Of a stretch of 64,000 nucleotides of DNA, positions 23,820-34,703 are shown piece by piece. The notes under the pieces are model-generated. The model was not told the DNA's origin, did not search any database, and saw only the letters and a list, made by a program, of their open reading frames with translations. The stretch covers positions 140,241,934 through 140,305,933 of the forward strand of contig CM035806.1 of NCBI GenBank assembly GCA_020466095.1, given 5' to 3'. Position 1 is the stretch's first letter. Each line of letters opens with the position of its first letter. The DNA is from Chlorops oryzae (taxonomy: Eukaryota; Arthropoda; Insecta; Diptera; Chloropidae). Position numbers and translations under genes: made by a program.

Positions 23820-24685
23820 TACTTTGTCTGCAGGGTAGGTATACATATTACGTTTGCGTGTACGTGTGTCACGCCCAGAACCATTAGAAATAGATCATAC
23901 AAAATGTGTATAGAAATGATAAGCGTAACCATGAGTATCCATAGGCTTGATTGACCCATCTTTAAGGGCCTCTACCTTGAGAGAGTATTTTATAAAAATC
24001 ACAAAAACTGGTCTAGTCGAAATTTTCCGGAAGTTTTGCGAAATTTGCATTGTTTTTAGCATGCCCTCTTCAATAGTGGGTGGGCCTCCCTGTGCACCGG
24101 CTTCTGGGAGCGGTCACGAATTGCGAAGATACTCCTTCCCAAACGTAGTGATCAACTATTTCGTTTGTTTTTAGGAACATTTTCGTTATGGCGGTAGAAA
24201 CCCAGGCTTCTAGAAGGCCCCCCCCCTTCTCCCTTCTTCCAGTGATGATCTTTCTTTTCTCCGGAATTTTTTCTGGGGTCCAAGGGAGCAACTTTTTCCG
24301 GGGCTCGAATTCCTTTCGACGGGTCTTTTTTAAGACCTTTAATGTAGTTTCACAAAAATAGAAAAATAGAAGGATTTAATGATCATAAATAAATTTTACA
24401 AGAATTGATTTCATCGGTCCAGCTTTTAAGTGTTGCTCCAGTACTAGGGTCTGTCATGTGAGTAACAAAAACTGCCCTAAGATCTGATGATATTTGAAAT
24501 TGATATTATTGGTGTTTACAAAAAGCCAATAAAGCAGTCATGTGTAAAGGGGCTTGTATAGGGATAGCTTGTCTTAGTGGGCGTAGTGGTCTTCGGAAAA
24601 TCTAAAAAAGATTTAGATATATTTATTCGCGCGTCGGGTATTGTATTGTCAGGCTGCCCTGGCTATGACACCTTTGCTGGTTCGT
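23820..24685 (-). mobile_element. Dispersed repeat family 1, copy d
   Basis: Reverse-oriented copy. It starts near CTGCAGGGTAGGTATACATA and has ATCATACAAAATGTGTATAG, GCTCCAGTACTAGGGTCTGT and CGTCGGGTATTGTATTGTCA. It ends near CTATGACACCTTTGCTGG. The middle contains unrelated sequence. Confidence 0.6.
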
Positions 24686-25682
24686 ATTTTGTACAATGCT
24701 TTCTCCGACTATGCCCCCAGCCGGAAATGTTACGGTGACATCAACATTAATTTCAACATTACATTAGAGCGGCGAATGCTCCTGATAAGATGCAAAAATT
24801 TCAACACAAATAGCGTTGGTTTTAAATAATGACACGTATCTATCGCGAAAATAGCCAATGAGAAGCAAGCACATGAACAGCAAGGGGGCGTGACAATGAC
24901 TCCTTTATGATCCGTTGAAATTTCTCATAATTTGATCCTGCATGAGATATTTGCCTACTGGGTATCTTTCATATATACATACTTATATAAATGTGAGTGT
25001 GTGTGTATCTTGCAGAAATGAAATGGTTTCGGTAAAAAAAAAAACCAGACCTTGGTGAGTCTATTTAAGACCGACCCCAAATTTGTATGAAATTTATACG
25101 AAACGCGACCGGTCCAGGGTTGACCTCTATCGAATTCACACTCTACTAGTCCCAAAATAAGTGTTGTTGGGTGAGTTCAGACAAAGGGACTGACCCGCAA
25201 CCAACCCTACACGCTTTGAAAAGGGACCGGTTATTTTTCAATGACAGCCCTATCTTAAAGCAGGTGAGTTGAATGTATGGAGAGGCGACCGGTCCTCACC
25301 TCTTTAAGACCGACCCGCGGTCGACCCAGGACCGGCCCCGATTACTGCCGGGTATATGCCCTGCAGTAATTGGGACCGACCCCGGTCGACCCGGGGTCGG
25401 TCCAAAAGAGGTGAGGACCGGTCGCGTTTTCATACGTTCAACTCACCCGTTTTTCCACAGCGCTGTCATTGAAAAACAACCGGTCCATTTTCAAAGCTTT
25501 TAGGGTCGGTTGTGGGTTGGGTCCATATGGCCTTAAATGAGGGTGAGTTTTTTTTTTTTTTTTATTTATTTTGATATGAAAAATGAAAAAAAAATTTTTC
25601 TTATTTTGTTTATTTTGCCTTTTTTGTTTTTTTAAACCTTTTTGTTACACAACATTATATAATTTCCTTTTTGATTTGCCCG

Positions 25683-25755
25683 CCTCGGCCGAGCCTCGAA
25701 CCGCAGAACTCTGGGTTGGTAAATTGGTGTCTTAACCATTACGCTAAACAAGCAA
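25683..25755 (-). repeat. tRNA-like segment 1 in the CTGCAGTAAT element
   Basis: On the minus strand, TTTAGCGTAATGGTTAAGAC resembles an A box and GCGGTTCGAGGCTC contains a B-box-like GGTTCGA. The A-to-B spacing is tRNA-sized. A complete cloverleaf was not demonstrated, so this is likely a tRNA-derived sequence, not a functional tRNA. Confidence 0.55.
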
Positions 25756-25985
25756 GTTTAATGCTTTGATCAAAACGCTGACTTGAGTGTTTGGTTGCTC
25801 AAGTTTTTGGGAAACGTGCGTAAAGAATTTTTCACTTTCACAGAAAAAAAAATTCTTGAAAAATTAATATTAAAAAACAATTAACATGTAAAAAACTACT
25901 TATTTTTTTAAAGTTAAAAAAAAAAATTAAATATGAGCATAAAAAAATCTTAGGTAATTGAAAAAAAAAAATTCTTTCTAAAACG

Positions 25986-26053
25986 AGCAAGGGCTCGAAC
26001 TCCCACCCTCTCGGTTGCGAAGCGAGAGTCTTAACCATCAAGCTAACTTGCCT
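25986..26053 (-). repeat. tRNA-like segment 2 (tRNA-Arg TCG-like)
   Basis: The minus strand reads GGCAAGTTAGCTTGATGGTT, then an anticodon-arm-like stem CTCTCG/CGAGAG with loop CTTCGCAAC, then GGGAGTTCGAGCC. The ends CAAG/CTTG can pair. A second copy lies on the plus strand at 62170-62238. The internal promoter boxes look serviceable. Confidence 0.55.
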
Positions 26054-26273
26054 TTGGTAGCACAACGATCAGATTGAGTACTTAAAACAGACAACAATAA
26101 GTACAAGTTTATACGAACTCACCCCACCTACGCTTATTTTTGGACTAGACGAGGGTGAGTCCAATTGAGACTCACCCGGGTCGGTCGCGGTGCATATCAT
26201 TTTCAGGTCGGTCCCATATGGACTCACCCAGGTCCGGTCCATTTTACACCGAAAACATTTCATTACTGCAGGG

Positions 26274-26784
26274 TGTATATATATACGCACACATTCGTAC
26301 GTGCAGTGTATGCATCAATTATTCTTGGTTTTCTTGCCACCTTTTGGTCTCGGTTGTTATTTAGTTTTTAAAAATTTGTGCCATCTGAAATTGCGTTTAA
26401 TGAATACAACAGCAACAAAAACAACCAATGCGAACGATGGTGCCGTATTTATAATATATTTTTCTTTATATTTAATATTTTCCTTCAATTCTTTCAAAAA
26501 GATTTTCGTAATTTTGAAAGTGGGCCAAGTATGAATATTTTTGAATTTTTAAAATTCTTTTAGATTCAAAAATTAAAAAAAAAAAAAAAAAAAAAGACTT
26601 GTACGTACATACATATGTACCTATGTATTATGTGAGAATAATATTCTTCGATATTGATAATGAGAATTGCGTGGCTCCAAAGTCCCTTAATCTCAAAATA
26701 AAGCTCTGATGATCCTTTCACTAGGTCTTTCTTGTACTTGAATGCAGGATTATATGTTATTATATGGATAAGATATGGACAACC
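26274..26784. other. Spacer, nothing recognised
   Basis: AT-rich DNA with an A-run at 26574-26595 and a short ACATAC run. No supported gene. Confidence 0.5.
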
Positions 26785-28286
26785 CAAGCGACACAGATAT
26801 CAAATTTGGAGAGTATTCTTAGACATTAAACTCTTTGAATGCTCTTTAGAAGGTCTTTGAAAAACTTAATGTCTTTCAAAACTCTCTGAAAAGTATAATA
26901 GAAACTTTAAAAAATATCTTGTCTCAAAAAACTCTTTCAAACGACTTTAAAATACTTCAAAAATCGGATGTCTTAGAAAGCTCTCAATAAACTCTTTGAA
27001 CAGCGTCCAAAGACCGATTTCCGAAATTGTTTTTTTTTTTAACTCTTCGGAAACTCTCATATTGGTATTTCAAAGAGGTAACACATTCATATTTAGAAAA
27101 CTCTTCAAAACACATTTTAAAGAGCTTTGTGAGAGTAGACCTCTATATTCCTGTTTATAAAGACCTTTCAGAGATTTTCAGTGACGTCACGTCTTTGGAA
27201 ACTCTTACAAAGAACTTATGGAGAGGGAATAGTGAGTCATTAGATTTTATTGCTTGTTTTTGACATTTTTATCATTTACGCAGGGTTGACATTAACAAGT
27301 GAGAACCGAAATAACAAAAGCAAAATAAAAATGCAACTCTTACCAGGGGTGTTATTTAGATTGAAACCAAAAAAATCCTGATGCAACTCTAAGTTTGTCT
27401 GCTCACTATTGAGACGTTTAACTTTTCAGAAGGTCTTCAAAAGACATTTGGAAATCCGCCATCTTTTTGAAACGAAGTTGCATGATTTTATTTTTAAGCA
27501 ATCAACCGAAACTTTTTTTATGCTTTATGAAAATTTTGATTTCAAATTAAGAAGGGAAAATGCCTGAAATAAGTTTTCTATAATTACAGAATAAAAATTA
27601 AAAGAAATGGAAAGAAAATTTTAAAAATAACGATTTTTAAACTTAAAAATTTTTGCAAAACATTAATATTTTAAAGGCGCGTGAAAATTTAGTGGGGTAG
27701 AATATATCATATTGCCGATGAACTGATCTCCGTTTTCATTTTTATGTTCAAATAATCGGGATATTTCATTACAATTTTTAATAGTTTTTTATTAAATTAT
27801 AATCTCCACACGTGTCCTTTTGTGTTCAAAATATTTCCAACATTGAATATGTAGGACGTCTTTTGTGTTTCTTCTTGAAGAAAAATAAATAGGATATAAT
27901 TTATAAAACGAATGAGCATATTTGCGTCCCTATCACGCACACTGACTGATGATGACATCATAATTCAGTCTTTCAAAGAACTCTTAAAGATGTTTTAAAG
28001 ATCTTTCAAAGAGTTCTCAAAGACTTTTTAGAGAGAAAACTTAATTTTTGTTAAGTCTCTAAAAACTCTCATAAGGCCCCTAAGCCCCGCCTTTTTGCGT
28101 CCTTATAGTCTTTAGAAGGTTTTCAAGAGCGCTCAAAGAGCTTATCTGAGAGTATTAGCTCTCATTAATTAGTCTCTGAGCGCTCTTGAAGACCGTTTAA
28201 CCCTAGAAAGATAACGTACGCCTTTTCAAGGTAAAAAAAAATAACGTTATCTTTCTAGGGTTAAAGACAAGTTGTGTCGCTTGGGA
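26785..28286. mobile_element. CCCAAGCGACACA-ended element of about 1.5 kb, unclassified
   Basis: Terminal inverted repeats CCCAAGCGACACA occur at both ends. The interior has many degenerate CTCTTTGAAA/CTTTCAAAGA motifs in both orientations and no long frame. A second small element (28201-28260) sits just inside the right end. No clear target duplication was found. Confidence 0.65.
28197..28264. mobile_element. Minimal piggyBac-like MITE, 60 bp between TTAA sites
   Basis: TTAA at 28197-28200 and 28261-28264 flank a 60-bp unit. Its two ends are inverted copies of CCCTAGAAAGATAACGT. The TTAA target plus CCCTAGAAAGATA terminus is the diagnostic end of piggyBac transposons. Confidence 0.88.
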
Positions 28287-29159
28287 AATATGAAGGAATA
28301 GAGTGAAGTAATATTACTTTAATTCTCAGTGTAATTACAGCCATTCCCTGCAAACAGAATACTTGTGATTTCTTAACCGCTTTCCCGAGGAAATTATCAG
28401 AAATAATTATTATTTTTCGATTTCATAATATGTATCGTAAAATTAGACTTATTTTCTGACTTTGAAATAAAATTCAAAATGTAAGACTTATTATGATTTA
28501 TAAATTAATATTACGATTTAAGAAATATTTTTCAATTTTTATATAAGTATTAGAAAATAAGTCTTATTTTGTAATACGTTGAAAAATATTACAAAATAAT
28601 ACCTATTTTTTAGTTTCTTTCAAATAGTTTTGAAATAACTATTAAACTGTAATTTTTATAATAAATCTTATAATTGTTGCGTTCCCTGGTTCAGAAAGTA
28701 AAAAAAAAAAATAAGTACTAAAAAAAAATTTAAAACCCATTATATTAATTTTGTCGATGTGAACACGTTGCCAGTGCAAATTAGAAAGATTTTCATTCAA
28801 TTGGACTTAGCCGTTTTTTAATCTGAACGTTGTAGGTACCCCGCGTAGCACTCGCGACGAATGATTGCAATGCTAACAATGAGTAGGGTTTGGCTCTAAT
28901 GTCAATGAAACCTCAACACTTGGAAAGGTTAAGAGTCTAAAATCTATTTTGTACCTTTTCCGAAGACAAATACTCAACATTCCGAAGGAGAAATATGAGG
29001 CGGCTCGTTTTTACGGTTTCGTGAACCAAAACAAAACAATTGGAATTCCAATTGCAATACGGGCTGGCGGCATCGACGCAAAGTATCACCTCAAGACGTA
29101 AAACTTTTACGACCGATAATTCATTCTTTATGGACTTATTTTTATAATCGACACAACAC
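28287..29159. other. AT-rich intron, nothing recognised
   Basis: Many TTTTATAAT-type runs in 28380-28660. No element ends or supported gene. Confidence 0.5.
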
Positions 29160-29570
29160 TCTATGTCGATGGTTATATATTGCATTTGTGCGTTCGTGTG
29201 TAACACCCTGAACTAGTCAAGATAAAGGAGTTTAACTATCTCGACGAAATTTCGTATGCGTGTTCGCGGGAACACAAGTAATTACAAGTTCGAGAATGGA
29301 CCAGATCCGAACATTTCCATGCGTACCTCCAGTTATTATATCTGTTATCAAATTCACAAAAACTGCTTAAAAAAAAAAAAAAAAATCTAAATTTTTATTG
29401 ATGAAATTTCGAAATGATTTTATTCTTAGGTCTTCAATTTGATTTCCAAAAGTTTGAAAAGTGGGCGTAGCTTAAAGGGCGGTTTTGAAAAACTGTCTCT
29501 TCCAACAAAAATCTGTATGGGAAGTGAAGCAATGCTTGGATACGAGATTCTCTTATAGTCTTTAATATTA
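29160..29570 (-). mobile_element. Dispersed repeat family 1, copy e (5' part)
   Basis: Reverse-oriented. Contains CGATGGTTATATATTGCATT, GTGTAACACCCTGAACTAG, AAAGGAGTTTAACTATCTCG, ACCTCCAGTTATTATATCTG and GGGCGTAGC. Confidence 0.55.
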
Positions 29571-30060
29571 TTCCCGCGAGGGGAATCATTTATGATTTAC
29601 GGGCTTGGCAAACCCGCGGATCCTAGCTAAATGTCCACCAATACATGATTCGGGTATGGGGTCAAGTTGGAAGTGCAGAAACCTTTTGGTGAATGCACGC
29701 AGAGTTAACCCATACCACCTGCAATTAGTGTTGGTATGGTACAGCTATACTATTTATTTTAATATCTTTCTCTAAAACGCAAACATGGTACCACGGGGAC
29801 CGGGAGCCCCAGAATCCGTTTCAGAATTCTGGCCGGTCTTTTGGCCCGGTACGGCCCCTCGAGGGGTATCGTGGGGGCTGTGGTATCAATGAGGCGAGGA
29901 TAGTGCCGGATCTGGACCCACGTTCGCCGATTCGGTCCATGACCACTGATGAGGCAAAATGGGTACACTCTGGGGTGATGCCTAGCGGAATCTTTTGTAT
30001 CTTGTGATATTGCGATTGAAACACCGACGTGTATAGAATCGCATAAAGAAATTTACTCCC
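29571..30060. other. GC-richer block, probably a retrotransposon piece
   Basis: Composition differs sharply from the flanks (CCCCTCGAGGGGTATCGTGG, GACCGGGAGCCCCAGAATCC). It splits two pieces of repeat family 1, which suggests an insertion. I do not recognise the protein frames across it. Confidence 0.4.
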
Positions 30061-30450
30061 GTCATTAATATCCTCTATAAATTCTGACTCCGTCGGATCA
30101 CTTTTAATGGTTTGTCCAGTACTAGGGTCTGCTATAAAAATCCCAAAATGTTTTATAAAATTTGAAATATTTTCAAATTGATTAATTTTGAAATCTATCC
30201 TAGAGCTTTAAGCATTTATAATTTGAAAGAAAGTTTTAAAAGTAGGCGTGGCAGGAACGCGGTTTCATGAAAACATCTCCTCCGCTTACAATTGATAAGG
30301 AAGTCAAACAGAAATCGGCATACATATACAAGTTCCGAATACTTTGTCGGAACAGGCATGGCCTTCGGTTCTGTTTCGCACAATACAATTATTTAAATAA
30401 ATATATATTTTCATTCAGGCGTGCCGGGTATTGTACAGCATGCTCGCCCC
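30061..30450 (-). mobile_element. Dispersed repeat family 1, copy e (3' part)
   Basis: TGTCCAGTACTAGGGTCTGC, then GTAGGCGTGGCAGGAACGC, ending with GCCGGGTATTGTACAGCATG. Confidence 0.55.
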
Positions 30451-30648
30451 ACCATAATAATATATATTTTTGTTATTTTTATTATTTTTGATTGCCATGC
30501 AACTCGCACAGAAGAAATGGAAATTTTGATTTGTTGTCTACTTACCGCGTAGAAAACACTTTCAATTAAGCAACGAAACTCTTTAAAACGGAAAAATGCA
30601 AAAGGAATGAGTTCGTAAAAAAAAACCCGTAAAGAAAGTAGGTACATG

Positions 30649-31377
30649 TAGGGAATCCAATCCCGCACCTTTTTTGCGGAATCAGTTTTGCGGGATTAAA
30701 CATGCGGGATCCGCGTGATTTGAGGAAAAATTTGAATAGCTTCGGTTATTTTCAACCAATTGTCAAGATCTATGCATCATTTTGTTGGAAATTAAATGTA
30801 TTTTCTTAAATAATGCCCATGTGAAGGTTTTGTAGTGGAACAGATTGGAATAAAATGGCTTCAAAGTGGAAAAATTTGGAAAAAACAAAACTCGAACAAA
30901 CTCTCTGCGGCTGGAAAAATCCAATAAACTAATATAATTTCAGCAAGCTGTTTATATTTCTCGAAAGATCATTCTTTTGACTTTTTATTCCCATAAGAAA
31001 AATTAAAATCGAATGATAAACAACGAAGTTACAGCTTGGTAATTGAGTCAATGTCCTGAATAACGGTTATTGGTCCATATCTCAGATTCTGGAGCCAATC
31101 TTAAAAAAAACCTTTGCAATATTTGAGCTCAGCACGTCAAATTACGTCAGAAACAACTTTCAGTTTCTCAGATCCAAAAGTTCAATGCCATTTGTAAATT
31201 TGTGTAGTTACAAGATTATGTTTAACATGAATAAAAAGTTTATTTTAAGCTATAATGGCCTTTTATATCATATTACGCTTTATGAGCGCAGCTTTTTAAA
31301 AACAAAAATATTATATTTTTGCGGATCCCGCGGGATTAATAGCCGCGAAGAATTTTGATGCGGGATTGGATTCCCTA
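30649..31377. mobile_element. hAT-like MITE, 729 bp, 19-bp perfect inverted ends
   Basis: Ends are TAGGGAATCCAATCCCGCA and its exact inverse. Flanking 8-mers GGTACATG (30641-30648) and GATACATG (31378-31385) differ at one base, fitting an aged hAT target duplication. GCGGGAT motifs recur inside both ends. No transposase. Confidence 0.88.
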
Positions 31378-31794
31378 GATACATGCAAATTGCTCCATGG
31401 ACATAGAAAGCCTCGAGAACCGAATTTTACCAAGTGATATCAAATCTGGCATATTGTAGTACCGCAATTGGTACGTTGAAATTGATATGGTATGTTGGTA
31501 TATTTATTCTTTTTGGGTTTCGATTTTATACAAACATACATACTAGAGATGGGCGCGTCACGTGATCGTGAAAGCCGAAAAAAAAACCGTGAAAAACGTG
31601 ATCGCGATCATATACATAGTAAAATATCGGTGATTTTTGTGATCTTCTTTTATTCACGAAATTCACGACGCTGGCATGAACATTTCAAAAATCGGTCTCC
31701 GGTCGAATTTTGAAGGAAAGCCGAACTCGTTTCATTGGAAAGAAACTCGATAATATATATGTATATGATATATATATTTTTTAATAGAAATAAA

Positions 31795-31990
31795 CAGCCC
31801 GATTCTAAATATTGTCGGGGTATTTTCCGTGCGGATTTGAAAAAAGTTCTGCTCTTCTTAACACACTGGGAAAGGAATATAAAGGGAGCAAGAACTTTGA
31901 ATATTTTTGAGTAGAAGTCACCATAATTTTTCTTTATTGATGCTTAGAGCACTTCCTTTTTCCGCGGAGAAAAATTTCTAGGAAAAAAAG
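31795..31990. mobile_element. CCCGATTCTAAATAT foldback-type MITE, copy 1
   Basis: CAGCCCGATTCTAAATATTG and TTTTCCGTGCGGA at the start, CCGCGGAGAAAAATTTCTAG near the end. Same layout as 55725-55975. Confidence 0.65.
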
Positions 31991-32179
31991 AGCTGTTTAA
32001 CAATTAAATATCCACCATTTGAAAGTTCTAAATTTCAAAATTAATGGTGGTCCTATAATAAAAACTTCATATTTAATAAAATATTGAGCAAAAGTATCCT
32101 TCTGCAATTTATATCACGTGGTAATATACAAGAAGCCGAATTTCAAAGCTACTCAAAGCATACTCAATTCTCCATACTT

Positions 32180-33720
32180 TGTAACCAGGTCTGATGCTAG
32201 GCAGTATTTTGGCGACTCTTTTCTCTTGGATATTAAAAAAAAATCCTTTAATTTCTGTAAAAATCCCTAGTAAATATTTGATATGATTTTTGGTTAAAGC
32301 TTAAACACACGTATAAAAACATCGAAGCGGAATGCAACTCGAAATTTCATCTGATAACTTTTCGATTTGCTTGATTCCCTCAAAACGAAATGCAAAAATA
32401 CTTTGGAGACTTCAAAAAAGTATTATTTTTCAGTTGAAGGTAGCACTGACGAAACGAATAAAGGAACTGGCATTTATTTCGTTCGAAAATTGTTGAGCGC
32501 GTCGAAAGTATTAGGGCATTTGAATATATTTTATAATTTTTCAACTCAAATTGAATGAAATTAAATACAAATTGACTGAAAGTCTTCTTTCCAGCAGATT
32601 GCCCAATTGTATTTTTTATATAATGTGCTTTGGTTAAAATAATAAGCTCTTTAATCACTTGAATCTATTTAAAAAATTTTGTTTATGTTTTCGTGTTGTT
32701 GCAAAACTATCTATTGTACTATCGATATATCAATATGTTTTAATTTGCATAGCCATCGATGGTTAATAATCGCCATGGATTGCCAAGCAGGCATCAGAAA
32801 CAGTAAATATTACTTATATTTAATTAAAAACTTAGCGATAAGATTATTTTCCATATTTATAGAGAGAAAATTTTTTTTGAAGTTTTTCAAAAACCATCGA
32901 AACTATCGATGTTCACAGTATCGATGGTCCTTGCAGCTCTAATTTTTCCGATTCTACACGACGTGACGTCAAAACGAAATAAAGGTTCAAGTCTCCAAAA
33001 AAAATTTTTGATTGAAGTGGACACCGACCTTAAAGGTAAAATCAAAAAAATCCCTCAAAACAGGAAAAACCTCTCGATCTGGCATCAGTGCATAGCATAC
33101 GCTGATATTTTAGGAATCAGCCAACGTTTGTTTCGTCTTCCTATCTTAATTAGTTTTTGAGATATTTAGAAAAATGTAAGTGCATATTTTTGTTATTTGT
33201 ACTAGCGGCATGAGTTTAAAAAAACATCATGTTTCTGAACTTTGACCTCGTTGAGCACTCCCTAAATGATGTCCGATCGATCTAAATCTTTTCATTTCCC
33301 TTTCCTGTTGCCCTCTACTACATTTTGCGCGGGTGACTCGGAAAATTAAACGAACTTTGCAAATTTGGACCACCCTAATACGCAATTTAGCATGACGCCT
33401 ATAATTCTTATTTTCTGGAGATTTTTCAAGACGTCATGCAGCAAGAAGGTGTGTACGTTTCTTATTTATGGGTTTGATAGAGCTGGACAGCTATCGATAG
33501 TTCGATAATCGATTTTTCACATATCGATTGTCTAAATAATCGATATCTAGTTTCAATATTAGAAATTTTTAATAATCGATCGCCTAAATAATAGATAGTT
33601 TCACTAATCTATAGGTTCAGTAGTCGATCGGTTTCATAATCGATAGTTCAATAATCGATAGAATCAATAATCGAAAATTTCGATAATCGATAGTTAAATA
33701 ATCGGTCTTTTCAATAATCC
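32180..33720. mobile_element. ATCGAT-rich dispersed repeat, copy 2
   Basis: Shares the blocks listed for 22440-23340, including TTTAGCATGACGCCTATAAT. It is longer on the left and has the same ATAATCGATAG clusters at 33488-33720. It lies inside the 2.4-kb hAT-like element. Confidence 0.6.
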
Positions 33721-33997
33721 ATATACGCTATTTACACGTTAAGACATTTCGATAATGAAACAAATTTTCGTTGGGAAGAGACGCAGGGGGAAGAGAGAAA
33801 AACGCTCCCATACCACATCCCCGCGCGTCCTTAGCCATCAAAATGTGTGTTTCATTATCGAAATGTCTTAACGTGTAAATGGCCTCATAGACTCTACACT
33901 CGATAGTTTCGAGAATATGCCTTCCGTGATCGTGCGTGACGTAAAAGAAACTCTATTCACGTTTCCATCTCTAATACATACCTGCATATGTATGTAG

Positions 33998-34695
33998 TAG
34001 TGATGTAACGAATATTTTCGCATTCGCAGAATATTCGCATATTTTTTCACATTCGCATGTCGCATTCGCAAAATGTTGCGACATATTTTGCGAATATATT
34101 ATAAATTAGCAGCAAATTGACCAAAAATTAAACTTTAATCGATTATTTTAACATTTAAATTAAAAGCCCAATATTTTAGCATTTAAAGAATTTTTTATGT
34201 GCTACCTGTTACACAGATATTACACTTAAAATCTGCTCTCTCACACACGACTTGCATTTTCAATTTTGCCGATCCTGAATTAAACGCATTCATAGGAAAA
34301 TGCCATTTAAGTTCCTTCACTATAAATTTTCATACAAGAACGACCGTCTGAGGGCTGCTAAACGATAAAACGACAATAACATTGCGTTATTGGCAGGATG
34401 CGTTCATGCTTGCACGAATTTATCGTCGGATTAGTTTTGTTGTTGTCATGTGACTGTTTTTTTTTTTAACACTTTGAAATTTAACATCGAAATGTGTAAT
34501 TTCTTTTACTTATGAATGAATTATTTTTTTCCAAGTTAGTGCGCTATATAAATAAATGAATTGATTTGGTGATGTGTGCTAAATTTGAGATATAGATTCA
34601 AAAACTGAATTTATTCGCATTCGCATTCGCGAATATGAGTAGGCATTCGCATTCGCATTCGCGAATGCTAAAATTTGACATTCGTTACATCACTA
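33998..34695. mobile_element. hAT-like MITE, 698 bp, perfect 8-bp target duplication
   Basis: Inverted ends TAGTGATGTAACGAAT are flanked by perfect GTATGTAG (33990-33997 and 34696-34703). Arrays of ATTCGC sit inside both ends. No transposase. Confidence 0.93.
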
Positions 34696-34703
34696 GTATG
34701 TAG

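Larger units (their letters stand above)
25010..26273. mobile_element. CTGCAGTAAT-ended inverted-repeat element carrying two tRNA-like segments
   Basis: The left end (CTTGCAGAAATGAAATGGTT) and the reverse complement of the right end (CCCTGCAGTAATGAAATGTT) match, and the following GACC-rich sequence is also related. Within the left half is a smaller inverted repeat (about 25275-25430) built on CGACCGGTCCTCACCTCTT and its complement. The right half (25840-26273) is nearly identical, inverted, to 61949-62370. No transposase is seen. The superfamily is uncertain; no convincing target duplication was found. Confidence 0.7.
31544..33973. mobile_element. hAT-like element, 2.43 kb, with other repeats inside
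   Basis: Inverted ends TAGAGATGG are flanked by perfect 8-mers ATACATAC (31536-31543 and 33974-33981). Sub-terminal CGTGATCG/CGATCACG motifs occur on both sides. The interior includes a foldback-type MITE (31795-31990) and the ATCGAT-rich repeat (32180-33720). No long transposase frame remains. ATACATAC is part of a simple sequence, which slightly weakens the duplication evidence. Confidence 0.8.

Noticed and set aside
29759..30024. Two overlapping minus-strand frames in the GC-rich block
   Set aside because: The frames contain no motif. The block looks like retrotransposon untranslated sequence.
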